Source: Lentisphaeria bacterium
GTDB taxonomy: Bacteria; Verrucomicrobiota; Lentisphaeria; Victivallales; UBA1829
Reading direction: 5' to 3'
Length of the DNA: 64,000 nucleotides
Assembly: GCA_003526375.1 (NCBI GenBank)
Contig: DPDG01000104.1
Location: forward strand, 62,001-126,000
This document shows, piece after piece, positions 1 through 9,302 of the stretch (position 1 is the first letter of the stretch; the number at the start of each line of letters is the position of its first letter). Under the pieces are notes generated by a model. It saw only the letters and a program-made list of their open reading frames with translations, had not been told where the DNA came from and did not search any database. A program made the translations under genes and the position numbers.

Positions 1-230
1 GCGGAGCTTATCCGGCGGTGTTCAGTGAACTGTATGCGCTCGGCATCGATTGCCTGGTGACGGGCGAAATGACGCACGAAGCGTATCATTATGCGCTGGA
101 AGCCGGAGTTTCCGTGCTTTCCATGGGACATTACCGTTCGGAAACTCCCGGCGTGGACGCCGTCATGCAGGAAGTGAGGGAACACTTCGACATTGAAACC
201 GAGTTTCTCGATCTTCCGACGGGGCTGTAA
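1..230 (+). CDS. Nif3-like (DUF34) dinuclear metal-centre protein, C-terminal part
   Basis: Only the last 76 codons lie in the window; the reading frame is open from base 3, so the gene starts upstream. The segment contains DCLVTGEMTHEAYHYALEAG followed by a GHYRSET motif, which matches the end of the Nif3/YbgI family, where a TGE element and a GHY/F-S/T-E element contribute metal ligands near the C-terminus. The family forms hexameric rings with a dinuclear metal site; its cellular role is still unsettled, with links to GTP cyclohydrolase-type chemistry in some members. The stop is followed after only 3 bases by the end of a convergent AraC gene. The family call is fairly safe; no function beyond it can be assigned. 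Confidence 0.8.
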   Translation, partial: GAYPAVFSELYALGIDCLVTGEMTHEAYHYALEAGVSVLSMGHYRSETPGVDAVMQEVREHFDIETEFLDLPTGL

Positions 231-233
231 ACT

Positions 234-1163
234 TCAGCGGCAGATCAGGGTGTCAATATCCATGAGCCCCGTCAGCAGTTCATTGACGGAAAGCTGCTGC
301 GCCGCATATTTTTTCTGAAATTCATGCGGAGTGATTCCGAACTGTTTCTTGAACTGGCGCGAGAAATAATTCTGATCCGCGAACCCGGAAAGAAGCGCAA
401 TGCTTGAAATCGAAGTGGGGGAGGTCAGGAGAAGCAGCGCCTTTTTCAACCGCAGGCGGATCAGGTAACGAATCGGCGACATCCCCGTGACCGCAAGGAA
501 TCTGTGGCGGAAACTGCTTTCGGACATGTTCACGGATTCCGCAATCGATTTCAGAGTAAGCTCCTGCGACACTTTCTCCTCCATCAGGCGGATTGCCCGC
601 CCGATCTGGAACGAATACTGCCCGGATTCGCTGTCCGGCAGTTTGCTGATGCGGATCAGGTAAATCATCACGCGGATGAACTCCGCAAACGCCGCTTCGC
701 GCCACCCCGGAGAGCGGATGGACATTTCACTGCGTATCGTTTCCAGCATCAGCACGGTTTTCGACAGCGCGCTTTCGCTGACCGGGACAAACGGCGAACA
801 CTGCCTTCCCGCAAAACGCCATAGCGGAGAGGATGCAAGCTGACGGGCAAGATTCAGGTTTCCCGTATTGAGAAGTTCTTCCGAAAACAGTATGTTGTAG
901 TGACGGAAATGGCGGATTGCCGTATAGCGGTGCAGTGCTCCCGGCGGCATCATGAAGATGGTTCCCGGCGCAACCAGTTCCGTTTCTCCGGGCAGTTCGT
1001 TTTTTGCGGTGCCGCTGCACACGATCACAAGCTCGTAGAAGCCGTTGTGGCGGTGCCAGTCATTCGACGGCGAATCGTAATCATACATGAATACTTTCAG
1101 GGGAAACGAAATCTCCTGAAACAGATCGGCTGCCTGCATATCAATATATTTTCTGTTTTTCAT
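234..1163 (-). CDS. AraC-family transcriptional regulator with cupin-type sensor domain
   Basis: This 309-residue protein has an N-terminal cupin-like sensor (about residues 20-110, with an HxH pair at 37 and 39 and a PPGALHRY turn) and a C-terminal double helix-turn-helix (about 200-290, ending GITPHEFQKKY). This is the usual layout of AraC regulators that bind a small sugar and activate catabolic genes. It is divergent from the alpha-L-rhamnosidase gene at 1282 with 118 bases between the two starts, so the likeliest role is control of that gene, with rhamnose or a rhamnoside-derived sugar as the candidate signal. The pairing is an inference from position; the ligand cannot be read from the sequence. 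Confidence 0.9.
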   Translation of the reverse strand: MKNRKYIDMQAADLFQEISFPLKVFMYDYDSPSNDWHRHNGFYELVIVCSGTAKNELPGETELVAPGTIFMMPPGALHRYTAIRHFRHYNILFSEELLNTGNLNLARQLASSPLWRFAGRQCSPFVPVSESALSKTVLMLETIRSEMSIRSPGWREAAFAEFIRVMIYLIRISKLPDSESGQYSFQIGRAIRLMEEKVSQELTLKSIAESVNMSESSFRHRFLAVTGMSPIRYLIRLRLKKALLLLTSPTSISSIALLSGFADQNYFSRQFKKQFGITPHEFQKKYAAQQLSVNELLTGLMDIDTLICR

Positions 1164-1281
1164 AAAAATCCGGACAGATTATGCTAAAAGAAAGCCATTT
1201 TATGTGAGACTTTTCTTCCGAGCGCGTATATATTAGGGAAAGAATATAAATGAAAAGCATTCAATTTTCAAGAGGTCTGTC

Positions 1282-3933
1282 ATGAATCCTTCCAATACAT
1301 CCGTTTCTTTCCGTCCCTGTGATTTACGGGTTATGGCTCTGCTGAAAGGTTTTGTCTTCATCATGGAGTCACGCCCGCTGCTTTCATGGAAGATATCTTC
1401 GGACCGGACCGGTTTCCGGCAGTCCGCCTACCGGATTCTCGCCGCATCGGACAAAGCGGAACTGCTTGCAGGAAACGCGGATCTGTGGGATTCCGGACGT
1501 GTGGAGTCCGATCGGTCGCTGTATGTGGAATGGGGCGGAAAAGAACTTGCTTCCCGTCAGCATGTCTGCTGGCAGGTGACAGTCTGGGACGAAAACGGCA
1601 TGGAGTCGGAGGCAAGTGAAATCGCGGAGTTTGAAATCGCGCTTCAGCATAATGCCGAATGGGAAGCGCGGTGGATTCATTTTGACGGCAACAATCCGGC
1701 ATGTTCCTCGCCCAGCCCTTATTTCCGGCATGAATTCTCCTGTGGAAAAGAGATCGCAAAAGCCAGGCTTTATGTCACCGCGCGCGGACTTTTCGAGGCA
1801 AGGATCAACGGGAAACGGATCGGAAACGACTATTTCGTCCCCGGCTGGACCGATTTCTCGCAGCAGATTCAGTATATGAGTTACGATGTCACAGGCAGTC
1901 TGAAAAGCGGGAACAACACGATCGGCGCGATTCTCGGCGACGGCTGGTACTGCGGATACCTCAGCGGACGCCGCCGCAATCTCTACGGTGCATATCCGGA
2001 ATTCCTTGCGCGCCTGGAAATCCTTTACAAGGACGGCACAAGCGAAGCGATCACCAGCGGCGAAGGCTGGAAAACGGCGACAGGCCCGATTCTCTATTCG
2101 GACATTTACGACGGCGAAATGTATGACTCCCGTCTTGAGATGCCGGGGTGGGACGACTGCGGTTTCGATGACTCCGCATGGCGCGATGCCGTTGCGGGAG
2201 AACATGCCGCGGAATCTCCGGCACTGGTACAGAAATGCTGTTTCCCCGTAAGGAAAATCATGGAGATTCCCGCGGTGAAACTGCTCCGCCCGCGGACGGA
2301 TGTCTGCATCTGGGACTTCGGGCAGAATATTTCAGGCTGGGTCAGGATCAAGGTCAAAGGCTATCCGGGACGCCTGTTCACGATCCGTTTCGGGGAAATG
2401 CTCAATCAGGACGGTACGCTTTACAACCTGAATTACCGCAGTGCGCGTTCCACGGACTATTATACGACCTCCGGACCTCTTGAGCAGGAATTTACATGGG
2501 AGCCCCGTTTCACGTTCCACGGTTTCCGTTATGCGCAGGTGGACGGCTTCCAGTTTTCCGGGTCGCCGGATGAAATCGAAGTGACGGCAATCGTATTGCA
2601 TTCGGAGCTGGAGACAACCGGCTCCTTTGAGTGCGGGCAGCCGAAAGTCAATCAGCTTTACAGCAATATCTGCTGGGGACAGCGCGACAATTTCTTTGAA
2701 GTCCCGACCGACTGCCCCCAGCGTGACGAGCGTCTCGGCTGGACCGGCGATGCGGAGGTCTTCTGTGCCGCCGCCGCATTCAATATGAACGTTGCCGCGT
2801 TCTTCCGCAAGTGGCTCCGGGACCAGCGGGAAGCGCAGTTCGAGAACGGTTCGGGAACCCATATCGCGCCGAATATCTTCGAATCGGGAGTGGAGGGTTC
2901 GCCCGCATGGGCCGATGCCCTCGTAATCTGCCCGTGGACAATGTATCAGCGCTACGGTGACGAAAGTTTTCTGACGGAAAATTATGAATCCATGAAACGG
3001 TGGATCGAATTCCAGAAAACAACCTCGGACAATCTGATCCGCCCGGATCTCGGTTTCGGCGACTGGCTCTCTCTGGACGACGTGAAAACGCCGCGTCCGC
3101 TGATCGGAACCGCTTATTTCTCCTATACCGCGCATCTTGTCGCGGAAACCGCCCGGATTCTTGGCAGGGCTGCGGACGCCGCAGTCTTTGAAAAACTCTC
3201 GAAAGAGGTTGCGGAAGCGTTCCGCCGTGAATTCGTGGGTGCGGACGGATTGATGAAAACCCGCAACCAGACTTCCTGCGTGCTTGCGCTCCACTTCGAT
3301 CTTCTGACGCCGGAACAGCGGGAAAAGCAGATCAGGCTTCTGGAACAGCTTATCCGCAATAACGGGAACCGGCTCAGCACCGGATTTGTCGGCACGGCCT
3401 CCCTGATGCTTGCCCTTACGAATGCGGGGTTGACTTTGACCGCCTACGACCTTCTGCTTCAGGAGGAATATCCCTCATGGCTGTTCTCCGTGAATCAGGG
3501 AGCCACAACGGTCTGGGAACGCTGGAACTCCTATACGGTGAAAGACGGTTTCGGGGATGTGAACATGAACTCTTTCAATCATTATGCCTACGGAGCCGTC
3601 GCGGAATGGATGGGCGCCGTCGCCGGAGGCATTTCCCATGCCGCCCCCGGAGGACGGGAACTGCTCTTTGCCGCGATTCCCGATCCGCGCATGGGATATG
3701 TGAAAGCATCCCTTGAAACCCCTTACGGCAAAGCGTCCAGCTTCTGGAAATACGAAGGGGAACGTCTCTGCTGGCAGATCACGGCTCCGGCAAACACATC
3801 GGTGAAAGTGCTTCTTCCGGTTTCCGATCCGGCAGGGGTGAAGCAGAACGGCGCTCCGCTTTCCGGCTATGAACGGAAAAACGGATTGCTTCTGCTGTCC
3901 CTGCCCTGCGGAAGTTACACATTTGAGTTCTGA
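1282..3933 (+). CDS. Alpha-L-rhamnosidase, GH78
   Basis: The 883-residue product carries the diagnostic GH78 segment PTDCPQRDERLGWTGD (residues 475-490), and the order of an N-terminal Fn3-like domain, a beta-sandwich domain (DFGQNISGWVRIKVKG), an (alpha/alpha)6 barrel and a C-terminal beta domain is the normal one for the family. GH78 enzymes remove terminal alpha-L-rhamnose from plant glycans and glycosides by inversion. The start at 1282 is supported by an AGAGG ribosome site just upstream; a later ATG at 1333 is possible. No clear signal peptide is seen at either start, so the enzyme is probably cytoplasmic. It is divergent from an AraC regulator and convergent with the LamG-containing gene, only 9 bases away. 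Confidence 0.92.
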   Translation: MNPSNTSVSFRPCDLRVMALLKGFVFIMESRPLLSWKISSDRTGFRQSAYRILAASDKAELLAGNADLWDSGRVESDRSLYVEWGGKELASRQHVCWQVTVWDENGMESEASEIAEFEIALQHNAEWEARWIHFDGNNPACSSPSPYFRHEFSCGKEIAKARLYVTARGLFEARINGKRIGNDYFVPGWTDFSQQIQYMSYDVTGSLKSGNNTIGAILGDGWYCGYLSGRRRNLYGAYPEFLARLEILYKDGTSEAITSGEGWKTATGPILYSDIYDGEMYDSRLEMPGWDDCGFDDSAWRDAVAGEHAAESPALVQKCCFPVRKIMEIPAVKLLRPRTDVCIWDFGQNISGWVRIKVKGYPGRLFTIRFGEMLNQDGTLYNLNYRSARSTDYYTTSGPLEQEFTWEPRFTFHGFRYAQVDGFQFSGSPDEIEVTAIVLHSELETTGSFECGQPKVNQLYSNICWGQRDNFFEVPTDCPQRDERLGWTGDAEVFCAAAAFNMNVAAFFRKWLRDQREAQFENGSGTHIAPNIFESGVEGSPAWADALVICPWTMYQRYGDESFLTENYESMKRWIEFQKTTSDNLIRPDLGFGDWLSLDDVKTPRPLIGTAYFSYTAHLVAETARILGRAADAAVFEKLSKEVAEAFRREFVGADGLMKTRNQTSCVLALHFDLLTPEQREKQIRLLEQLIRNNGNRLSTGFVGTASLMLALTNAGLTLTAYDLLLQEEYPSWLFSVNQGATTVWERWNSYTVKDGFGDVNMNSFNHYAYGAVAEWMGAVAGGISHAAPGGRELLFAAIPDPRMGYVKASLETPYGKASSFWKYEGERLCWQITAPANTSVKVLLPVSDPAGVKQNGAPLSGYERKNGLLLLSLPCGSYTFEF

Positions 3934-3942
3934 AAATGGCGT

Positions 3943-6900
3943 TTATCTGGTTCCGATGACGGAATAGTCCTGCGGCTGGACATCGACCAGAATCCGGCTG
4001 CCGTCAAAGCTGATATCGTTTCCTCTCTCCATATCCGCCAGCTTTGAGCCGGAAATCTTCAGTGCCTTGAATTTTACGGGGTCCACTTTGATTGTCAGCG
4101 GCGCGGATTCACGGGAATCGTTCATGACAATAATCAGGAGCTTTCCGGCTTTCACATAACAGGAAACCATGACTTTGTCCGGCGCGGTAAACGGCGATTC
4201 CGGATCATTGTAGAGAATGAAGCGTTCACTTCCGTCGAATCCGAATTCGTCCTGAATCTTCCACCAGTCATCGCAGGAAACGCCGAATGCGGGCCAGATC
4301 AGGGAGTCATGCACAAACAGATATCCTTTGAAATGGCGCAGGACTGCGCGGTGATTGTCAAGATGCTTCTTGCTCCATGCGTTTTCATAACGGTTCCTGA
4401 TCGGGCTGTGCAGTTTGATCGCACGCTGGAACTGGGGGATGAAATAACGCGGGATGCCGTAAGGAAGCGTCATGAACATTGCCCGGAACATTTCGGGGGC
4501 AAAAATATTTTTGTAGTGCTCATCGCGCCCGATGGTTCCGCAGTACATCTCCCCGTCTGCAATGAAATCGGCAAAACCTATGACCGGAGTCACGGTCTTT
4601 GTCGACATGTGCCGCATGATACGGCTTTCCGGATGCGCGGCCTTCACCATGCGGTAAATGCGTTTGGTCAGTTCACGGGTTGCAAGCAGATTGAAGGTGC
4701 GGTAATGCCGCCCGTCCGTACCTTTCCAGCCGCATCCATGCCGGAAGTTATCGCAGAACTGCGCATCCTGATTGTCGAAATAAAGATGCCTGATATTCAG
4801 CTTCTCCATGGTGTTGCGGAGACTGTGCACATACCAGTCGATGTAGCCAGGCGCCGCGGGACAGTTCCGCGCGAAAGCCCATTCCCGTGACCGGATGTCG
4901 CCGATTGTCCCGACTTCCGGCGGCGTGAGGCTCCACAGCGGCCCGTAGAAACTCCATTCACGGGTAAAGGGACTGTTGGAAAATCCGGCGAAATACCAGT
5001 GTACGGCGGGATAGCCGGAAACCTTCCGCCATCTTTTGTCAAAATCCGGCGCTTTACGTTCCGGGTCCGGGATGTTATGAACCTCAGACCATGGAAACCA
5101 CGGGTTGAAATCATTTTTTCCCTTGCCGAACACACGGGCGGTACGCCAGCTCGCCGGAAGCGGTTTCACCGGAAGCGCCTGAAAGCCGAAACGGAAACGG
5201 TGTTTCAATCCGGCGGCAGTCGGAAGATCGACCAGCGTCAGCAGCATGCGGTTCTCCTCTTTGCCGGGGATCAGCCGCAGACTGTCTGCCTGTTTACGCA
5301 CTTTCCATGAGGAAAGTTCTTCGCAGAACCATTCCAACCCGGTCTTTTCATTTCCGACAAACATGGTGCGCGACAGTTCCCGGAAAAGGTCAAGTGAATA
5401 AGCCTGGAATTTCCCGGCGTGCCCCGGACGGTAATCCGAATATTGTTTGATCATTGCATTGAACAGGGTGGACTGCTCTTTGCGGAATGCAAAATCCAAT
5501 GTCAGACTGCGGATTGCCGCAACCGGTTTCTCCGGAATCAGTTCCATGTCCACCCAGAAAAAACCATCGAACTCTCCGCAGATACGGGTTTTAACCGTAA
5601 ATCCGTCTGCCGCCGCCGTTCCCTCCAATTCGATTTTTTCCTCGTCCGAGGAAACCATGCGCAGGGGGCCGGGATTGAGCTTTTTCCCATCCAGCATAAG
5701 CAGAACCGGACGTGCCAGAAGCGGCGTCCCTGCGGAGAAAATCTGTTCCGGCAGCCCGGATCTGCCGAACACATATTGACGGTTCCAGCAGGAGAATACC
5801 CCGCCGGCGGCATCCCATGCGGGCGCGGTCCACGGAAACGGCGCCGTTGCCGCCGTTCCTGTCCGGCTGCTGCGCCACGGTTCGGGACGCTTCGGAATTG
5901 CAAACGGATGGGATACCGTATGATTCAGCCTGCTGTCATTTTTAAGTACCGTAATCTTGAACGTATAGTCTCCGGGCGGCAGGGAGTCCACCGGAAATGC
6001 AAAGTGATATTCCGTACTTTGCGGAGCCAGAATCCGGTTGACGATCTTTTTACCGTTTCCGTCTTCAATACAGGTTTCCGCCCGGTAAAATTTTCCGTCC
6101 GGAGAAATCTCTTTCACGGCAAAATCGAACTCCATTGTACCTTCAGCCGGATTGAAACCGCTCATGATGTTGCACGGTGCGACTTTCGATTCATCCGCGG
6201 TCACGATCCTGCTTTGCTTGTAAGCCCTGTATCTGGCAAGCACATCGGCATCGGTAAGCATAACATGATAGAGCATAAGCTCATCAATCAGGGAATAGTT
6301 CTGCGGGGTTTTCCACTGTTTCGGGCGCAGTCCTCCCGCACCGAATTTCAGAAACGGCGATCCGGGGCGGATAAATTTTTTCTGTCCCTTGCAGATTCCG
6401 TCGATATAAAGCTTCATGGTCCCGCCGCCCCAGGTCGCAACGACAAAATGCCATTCACCGGGCCGCCATTGCCCAATCGGCGCGGATATGGTTGTCCAGA
6501 CCTGTTTTCCTCCGGATTTTTTCTTCGGACCGAGGAGAAAATACAATTCGGAATTCCATGCAACCTTATATACAAGCAGATCCGCATCCGTTCCATCCGC
6601 ACGGAAAAAAATATGGAAATTACGGTCGTTTCCCTGCCAGTTTTCCGGGCGGACCCAGAATACGACGCTGCCCTGTTCCGGAGTAATGAAGTCATGATTG
6701 GGATATTCAATATGATAATCTTCCCGTTTTTCATTGCCTGTACCGATCAATGCCCCTGTGCCGTTGACACCATCTTTCAGATAAGTCGCGAGATTTTCAT
6801 AAAGTATCTCCGCGGAGTGTTTTCCGGCAACATATCCGGTTTTGCTCACAGCACTGAAATCCTGATCAAACGAAGCATGGAATGCTGCCGAGGGAACCGC

Positions 6901-6957
6901 ATGCAGCGGTGAAAAACTCATGGCGGCGATCACAGTCAATACGACAATTGTTTTCAT
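3943..6957 (-). CDS. Secreted LamG-domain protein with glycoside-hydrolase-like C-terminal half
   Basis: This 1004-residue protein begins with a clear signal peptide (residues 1-20, ending PLHA). Residues about 25-250 form a LamG/concanavalin-like sandwich (GSVVFWVRPENW, WHFVVATWGGGTMKLYIDG, then a LIDELMLY strand). The remainder, with LYFDNQDAQFCDNF near the middle of a probable TIM barrel and a small C-terminal beta domain, resembles uncharacterised glycoside-hydrolase-like proteins of the DUF6067 type; that assignment is from memory and is tentative. It is the last gene of a minus-strand unit after the GntR-like regulator and a prepilin-type gene, with 19 bases to the latter, so it is probably the enzyme the regulator controls. 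Substrate and catalytic residues are not identifiable by eye. Confidence 0.72.
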   Translation of the reverse strand: MKTIVVLTVIAAMSFSPLHAVPSAAFHASFDQDFSAVSKTGYVAGKHSAEILYENLATYLKDGVNGTGALIGTGNEKREDYHIEYPNHDFITPEQGSVVFWVRPENWQGNDRNFHIFFRADGTDADLLVYKVAWNSELYFLLGPKKKSGGKQVWTTISAPIGQWRPGEWHFVVATWGGGTMKLYIDGICKGQKKFIRPGSPFLKFGAGGLRPKQWKTPQNYSLIDELMLYHVMLTDADVLARYRAYKQSRIVTADESKVAPCNIMSGFNPAEGTMEFDFAVKEISPDGKFYRAETCIEDGNGKKIVNRILAPQSTEYHFAFPVDSLPPGDYTFKITVLKNDSRLNHTVSHPFAIPKRPEPWRSSRTGTAATAPFPWTAPAWDAAGGVFSCWNRQYVFGRSGLPEQIFSAGTPLLARPVLLMLDGKKLNPGPLRMVSSDEEKIELEGTAAADGFTVKTRICGEFDGFFWVDMELIPEKPVAAIRSLTLDFAFRKEQSTLFNAMIKQYSDYRPGHAGKFQAYSLDLFRELSRTMFVGNEKTGLEWFCEELSSWKVRKQADSLRLIPGKEENRMLLTLVDLPTAAGLKHRFRFGFQALPVKPLPASWRTARVFGKGKNDFNPWFPWSEVHNIPDPERKAPDFDKRWRKVSGYPAVHWYFAGFSNSPFTREWSFYGPLWSLTPPEVGTIGDIRSREWAFARNCPAAPGYIDWYVHSLRNTMEKLNIRHLYFDNQDAQFCDNFRHGCGWKGTDGRHYRTFNLLATRELTKRIYRMVKAAHPESRIMRHMSTKTVTPVIGFADFIADGEMYCGTIGRDEHYKNIFAPEMFRAMFMTLPYGIPRYFIPQFQRAIKLHSPIRNRYENAWSKKHLDNHRAVLRHFKGYLFVHDSLIWPAFGVSCDDWWKIQDEFGFDGSERFILYNDPESPFTAPDKVMVSCYVKAGKLLIIVMNDSRESAPLTIKVDPVKFKALKISGSKLADMERGNDISFDGSRILVDVQPQDYSVIGTR

Positions 6958-6976
6958 ATAATTTCCTTTCTGATTG

Positions 6977-7606
6977 TCAGTCTTTATAGTACCATGCCAT
7001 CAGATATTGAGGCTGAGTAACGGAATTGGTCTGTATGATGGTCCAGTAAGACAATGTCCGCGATTCGACATGCATGTCCATCCACAGATGAAACATGGAG
7101 TTTGACGTGTGGCGATAACGGCCATTGTTGAGGTCATTATAATCGGTAATGGAATTATAGGCCCGTTTGGCTTCTGCCGTGACAACCCGTTGTGACGGTT
7201 TGGAAATCCGGCTGACGATCCGGTAAACTTCCGGATAGCCGCCAGTATAACGATCCATCCGGAGCCAGTAAAGAAGAGAATAATTGTGTGAAATGACAGG
7301 CGTCTTATCGGCAGGGCAAGACATCTGCCGGTAAAAACCGGGCGATCCGGGAGGATTCAGGTATCCCCATTTCGCCAGCGACGGAATACTGGAATCCTTG
7401 CCTCCGGGAAAGCGGTCGCTGTAATCATTGAAATATTGAACATATGCAATCCCGATCTGTTTAAGATTGTTCATACATGCAGTAGCATGGGCTTTTTCTC
7501 TTGCTTTGTTGAGGGCGGGCAGCAGCATTCCGGCAAGTACTGCAATGATCGATATTACAATCAGCAACTCTATCAATGTAAAACGCTTCAGAAACCGACA
7601 CTTCAT
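6977..7606 (-). CDS. Prepilin-type N-terminal cleavage/methylation domain protein (pseudopilin-like)
   Basis: The 209-residue product opens with a short basic leader and then FTLIELLIVISIIAVLAGML, the prepilin peptidase site and hydrophobic helix of type IV pilins and type II secretion pseudopilins, continuing into LPALNKAREKA and a CMNNLKQIG segment typical of PVC-group members. Near the C-terminus, where many such proteins have an H-X9-DG motif, this one reads HTSNSMFHLWMDMH, with ten residues before the Asp and Met in place of Gly, so the motif is degenerate. An AAGGAGG ribosome site lies 9 bases before the ATG, and the gene begins 2 bases after the end of the regulator gene 7609-8973. Presumably exported and inserted in the inner membrane; its assembly partners are not in the window. 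Confidence 0.88.
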   Translation of the reverse strand: MKCRFLKRFTLIELLIVISIIAVLAGMLLPALNKAREKAHATACMNNLKQIGIAYVQYFNDYSDRFPGGKDSSIPSLAKWGYLNPPGSPGFYRQMSCPADKTPVISHNYSLLYWLRMDRYTGGYPEVYRIVSRISKPSQRVVTAEAKRAYNSITDYNDLNNGRYRHTSNSMFHLWMDMHVESRTLSYWTIIQTNSVTQPQYLMAWYYKD

Positions 7607-7608
7607 CG

Positions 7609-8973
7609 TTACTCCTCCTTGTTTGAAAGATAATATTGAATCTTCTTTTCAATCAGTTCATAAACATTTTCATCACGCTGTCCGTTCAGGTAATAAAAAA
7701 ACTCCCAGGCGAAGAAATAATGAACCACCCGGAGCAGTTCCGGATCGGGCAGAAACATCCAGTGATGAGTTTGCTTTTCCAGTTTTTCAGCCAAGTAACC
7801 GAAACCGCCACGTTCCAGTTCCGTATGGTGAAGCGGAAGGAAAATTCCGTTTTCCAAAGCTTTCCTCTGGATCTCTTTCTGAAGAAGTTTGCGAATGACG
7901 CGGAGGGCTTCTTCCGGAAATCTGCAACCGCGGCTGATGACTGCGGTTAACGGTGTGGCTGTAAAACAATGTCCGTCGGGATAAGGTACCCGCCTGAGTC
8001 CCTGTTCCTTCAATTCTTCCGGCCGAATACGGTTGAATGGACACTCCACAATATGAATGGGCTGGTCGGCTTTCAATTTGCAGATCTGTGCATAGTCGGA
8101 AAAACGTCCATGCATCCAGACCAGATCGCCCCGTTGGTACAGCTTCCTTGCACGGTGAAACACCTCCATGAGCCGCCGCCTTTCCGGCATTCTGAATTCC
8201 CCGCTCCGCGAGTCGGCAAAATCAAGCCCATTGTTCGCAACCAGCCCCCGGCAGTTCAGCAGTCCGTATCCGACAGCCCCGTTGCTCTTTGAAACAAGGC
8301 GTTCAATATAATCCAGCACATCTTCACCGGATTCCGGTTGTTCCGCACCGTCCCGGAAAAGAAGCTGGGAAGTAATGAATGCAAATGGGAAATACAACTC
8401 TTTCCCCTTCCATTTCAATTCCGACGGCGATACAGGAAGCCCCTCGTAAAAATCATTGCCGAACTCATATCTGATATCTGCGGGAACCAGCGCCTCTCCG
8501 CAAAGCCCGGCACCGGCAAGATATTCCGGGGAAGCGATTCCGATATCGAAATCCCGGGGATTTTTATTTTCCGCCATATTGTAACTGACCTGAAGCTCAA
8601 TATCCGGATTTTCCAGCGTAATGGCGTCGAATACCCCGTTCCAGAATGCAAGCTGGAACTCTGTGTTGTCCTGCATGAGAATCCGCAGTGTTTTCGCGCC
8701 TGTGTATTGTCCGAAAAGCCGCTCGCCCGAGTATTTGAAATCAACAAGTTCCGCCTGTCCGGAGGTTTCGGAATAGATCCCGTCTCCGACCTTCACACTG
8801 ACCAGATGCGCCTCTTTCAACAGTTCCACGGCTTTTGACGCGACGTTGATGCTGACATTATAGCGTGCCGCCAGCTCCTTGAGATTCGGGAGCTTTTCAT
8901 TGCACGGCCATGTCCCGCGCCGGAGTTCCTCGGACAAGAGGTCATATAACTGCTGATGTTTATGTTTTATCAT
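7609..8973 (-). CDS. GntR-type regulator fused to a family-1 solute-binding-protein-like domain
   Basis: Residues 1-70 form a GntR winged helix (KLPNLKELAARYNVSINVAS), and a TSGQ linker follows. The remaining ~370 residues are not the FadR/UTRA or LacI-type sensor usually seen: they read like an ABC-transporter extracellular solute-binding protein (GAKTLRILMQDNTEFQLAFW, DFDIGIASPEYLA, KGKELYFPFAFITSQLLFRD, and a late helix-rich lobe). There is no signal peptide, so the domain would sense its ligand in the cytoplasm. The gene heads a unit with the prepilin and LamG-hydrolase genes and has a near-perfect sigma-70 promoter upstream. The GntR call is firm; the solute-binding fold is a reading of the sequence pattern and should be checked by structure prediction. 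Confidence 0.8.
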   Translation of the reverse strand: MIKHKHQQLYDLLSEELRRGTWPCNEKLPNLKELAARYNVSINVASKAVELLKEAHLVSVKVGDGIYSETSGQAELVDFKYSGERLFGQYTGAKTLRILMQDNTEFQLAFWNGVFDAITLENPDIELQVSYNMAENKNPRDFDIGIASPEYLAGAGLCGEALVPADIRYEFGNDFYEGLPVSPSELKWKGKELYFPFAFITSQLLFRDGAEQPESGEDVLDYIERLVSKSNGAVGYGLLNCRGLVANNGLDFADSRSGEFRMPERRRLMEVFHRARKLYQRGDLVWMHGRFSDYAQICKLKADQPIHIVECPFNRIRPEELKEQGLRRVPYPDGHCFTATPLTAVISRGCRFPEEALRVIRKLLQKEIQRKALENGIFLPLHHTELERGGFGYLAEKLEKQTHHWMFLPDPELLRVVHYFFAWEFFYYLNGQRDENVYELIEKKIQYYLSNKEE

Positions 8974-9302
8974 AATACAGATCCACTTTCACGTCGTTGC
9001 TTTAATTATATTCTATAAATCTCATTTTGTCAAGTATTATAATTTGATAATTTGATAAAATAATGTTTTTTATCAGGGAACAGGCGAGTTTCCGGGAAAA
9101 CTGCAAGTCCATCCGCCTCATGTCCCAAACTTTACGGCAGGTAAAAATCAGGAATGCCGCGGCAGAATCGTTTATCGTCCGGGAAAGACTGACCGGGACA
9201 TGACAAAAAGAGTATTTTTATCGGGATTGCCGTCTTTTTCACTGGCATATTATGAAGTCGCAGGCTAGATTACTTGCGCTAAAATTTACAGGAGACAATG
9301 AA
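8974..9302. other. Divergent intergenic region, 329 bp
   Basis: This stretch separates the minus-strand GntR-type gene from the plus-strand UDP-glucose dehydrogenase gene. The left third is very AT-rich and holds the consensus promoter at 9005-9033 and the tandem AATTTGAT repeat. Towards the right, TTGCCG at 9227-9232 and TATTAT at 9248-9253 could be a weak plus-strand promoter, but the 15-base spacing is short. No RNA gene or reading frame of note is visible. Confidence 0.5.
9005..9033 (-). promoter_or_regulatory. Consensus sigma-70 promoter for the GntR/solute-binding fusion gene
   Basis: On the minus strand a TTGACA box (9028-9033) is followed after exactly 17 bases by TATAAT (9005-9010), the full consensus. 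It lies 32 bases from the start codon at 8973. Immediately upstream of the -35 box, at 9041-9056, an 8-bp unit AATTTGAT occurs twice in tandem (plus-strand reading), a plausible binding site for the regulator itself. Confidence 0.75.

Noticed and set aside
1164..1281. Promoter pair between the AraC and rhamnosidase genes
   Set aside because: Several TA-rich hexamers exist but none has a convincing partner at 16-18 bases, so no site is called.
5419..6912. Long plus-strand reading frame (about 497 codons) opposite the LamG gene
   Set aside because: It is antisense to a protein with a clear signal peptide and domain structure and shows no family motif; high GC makes such shadows common.
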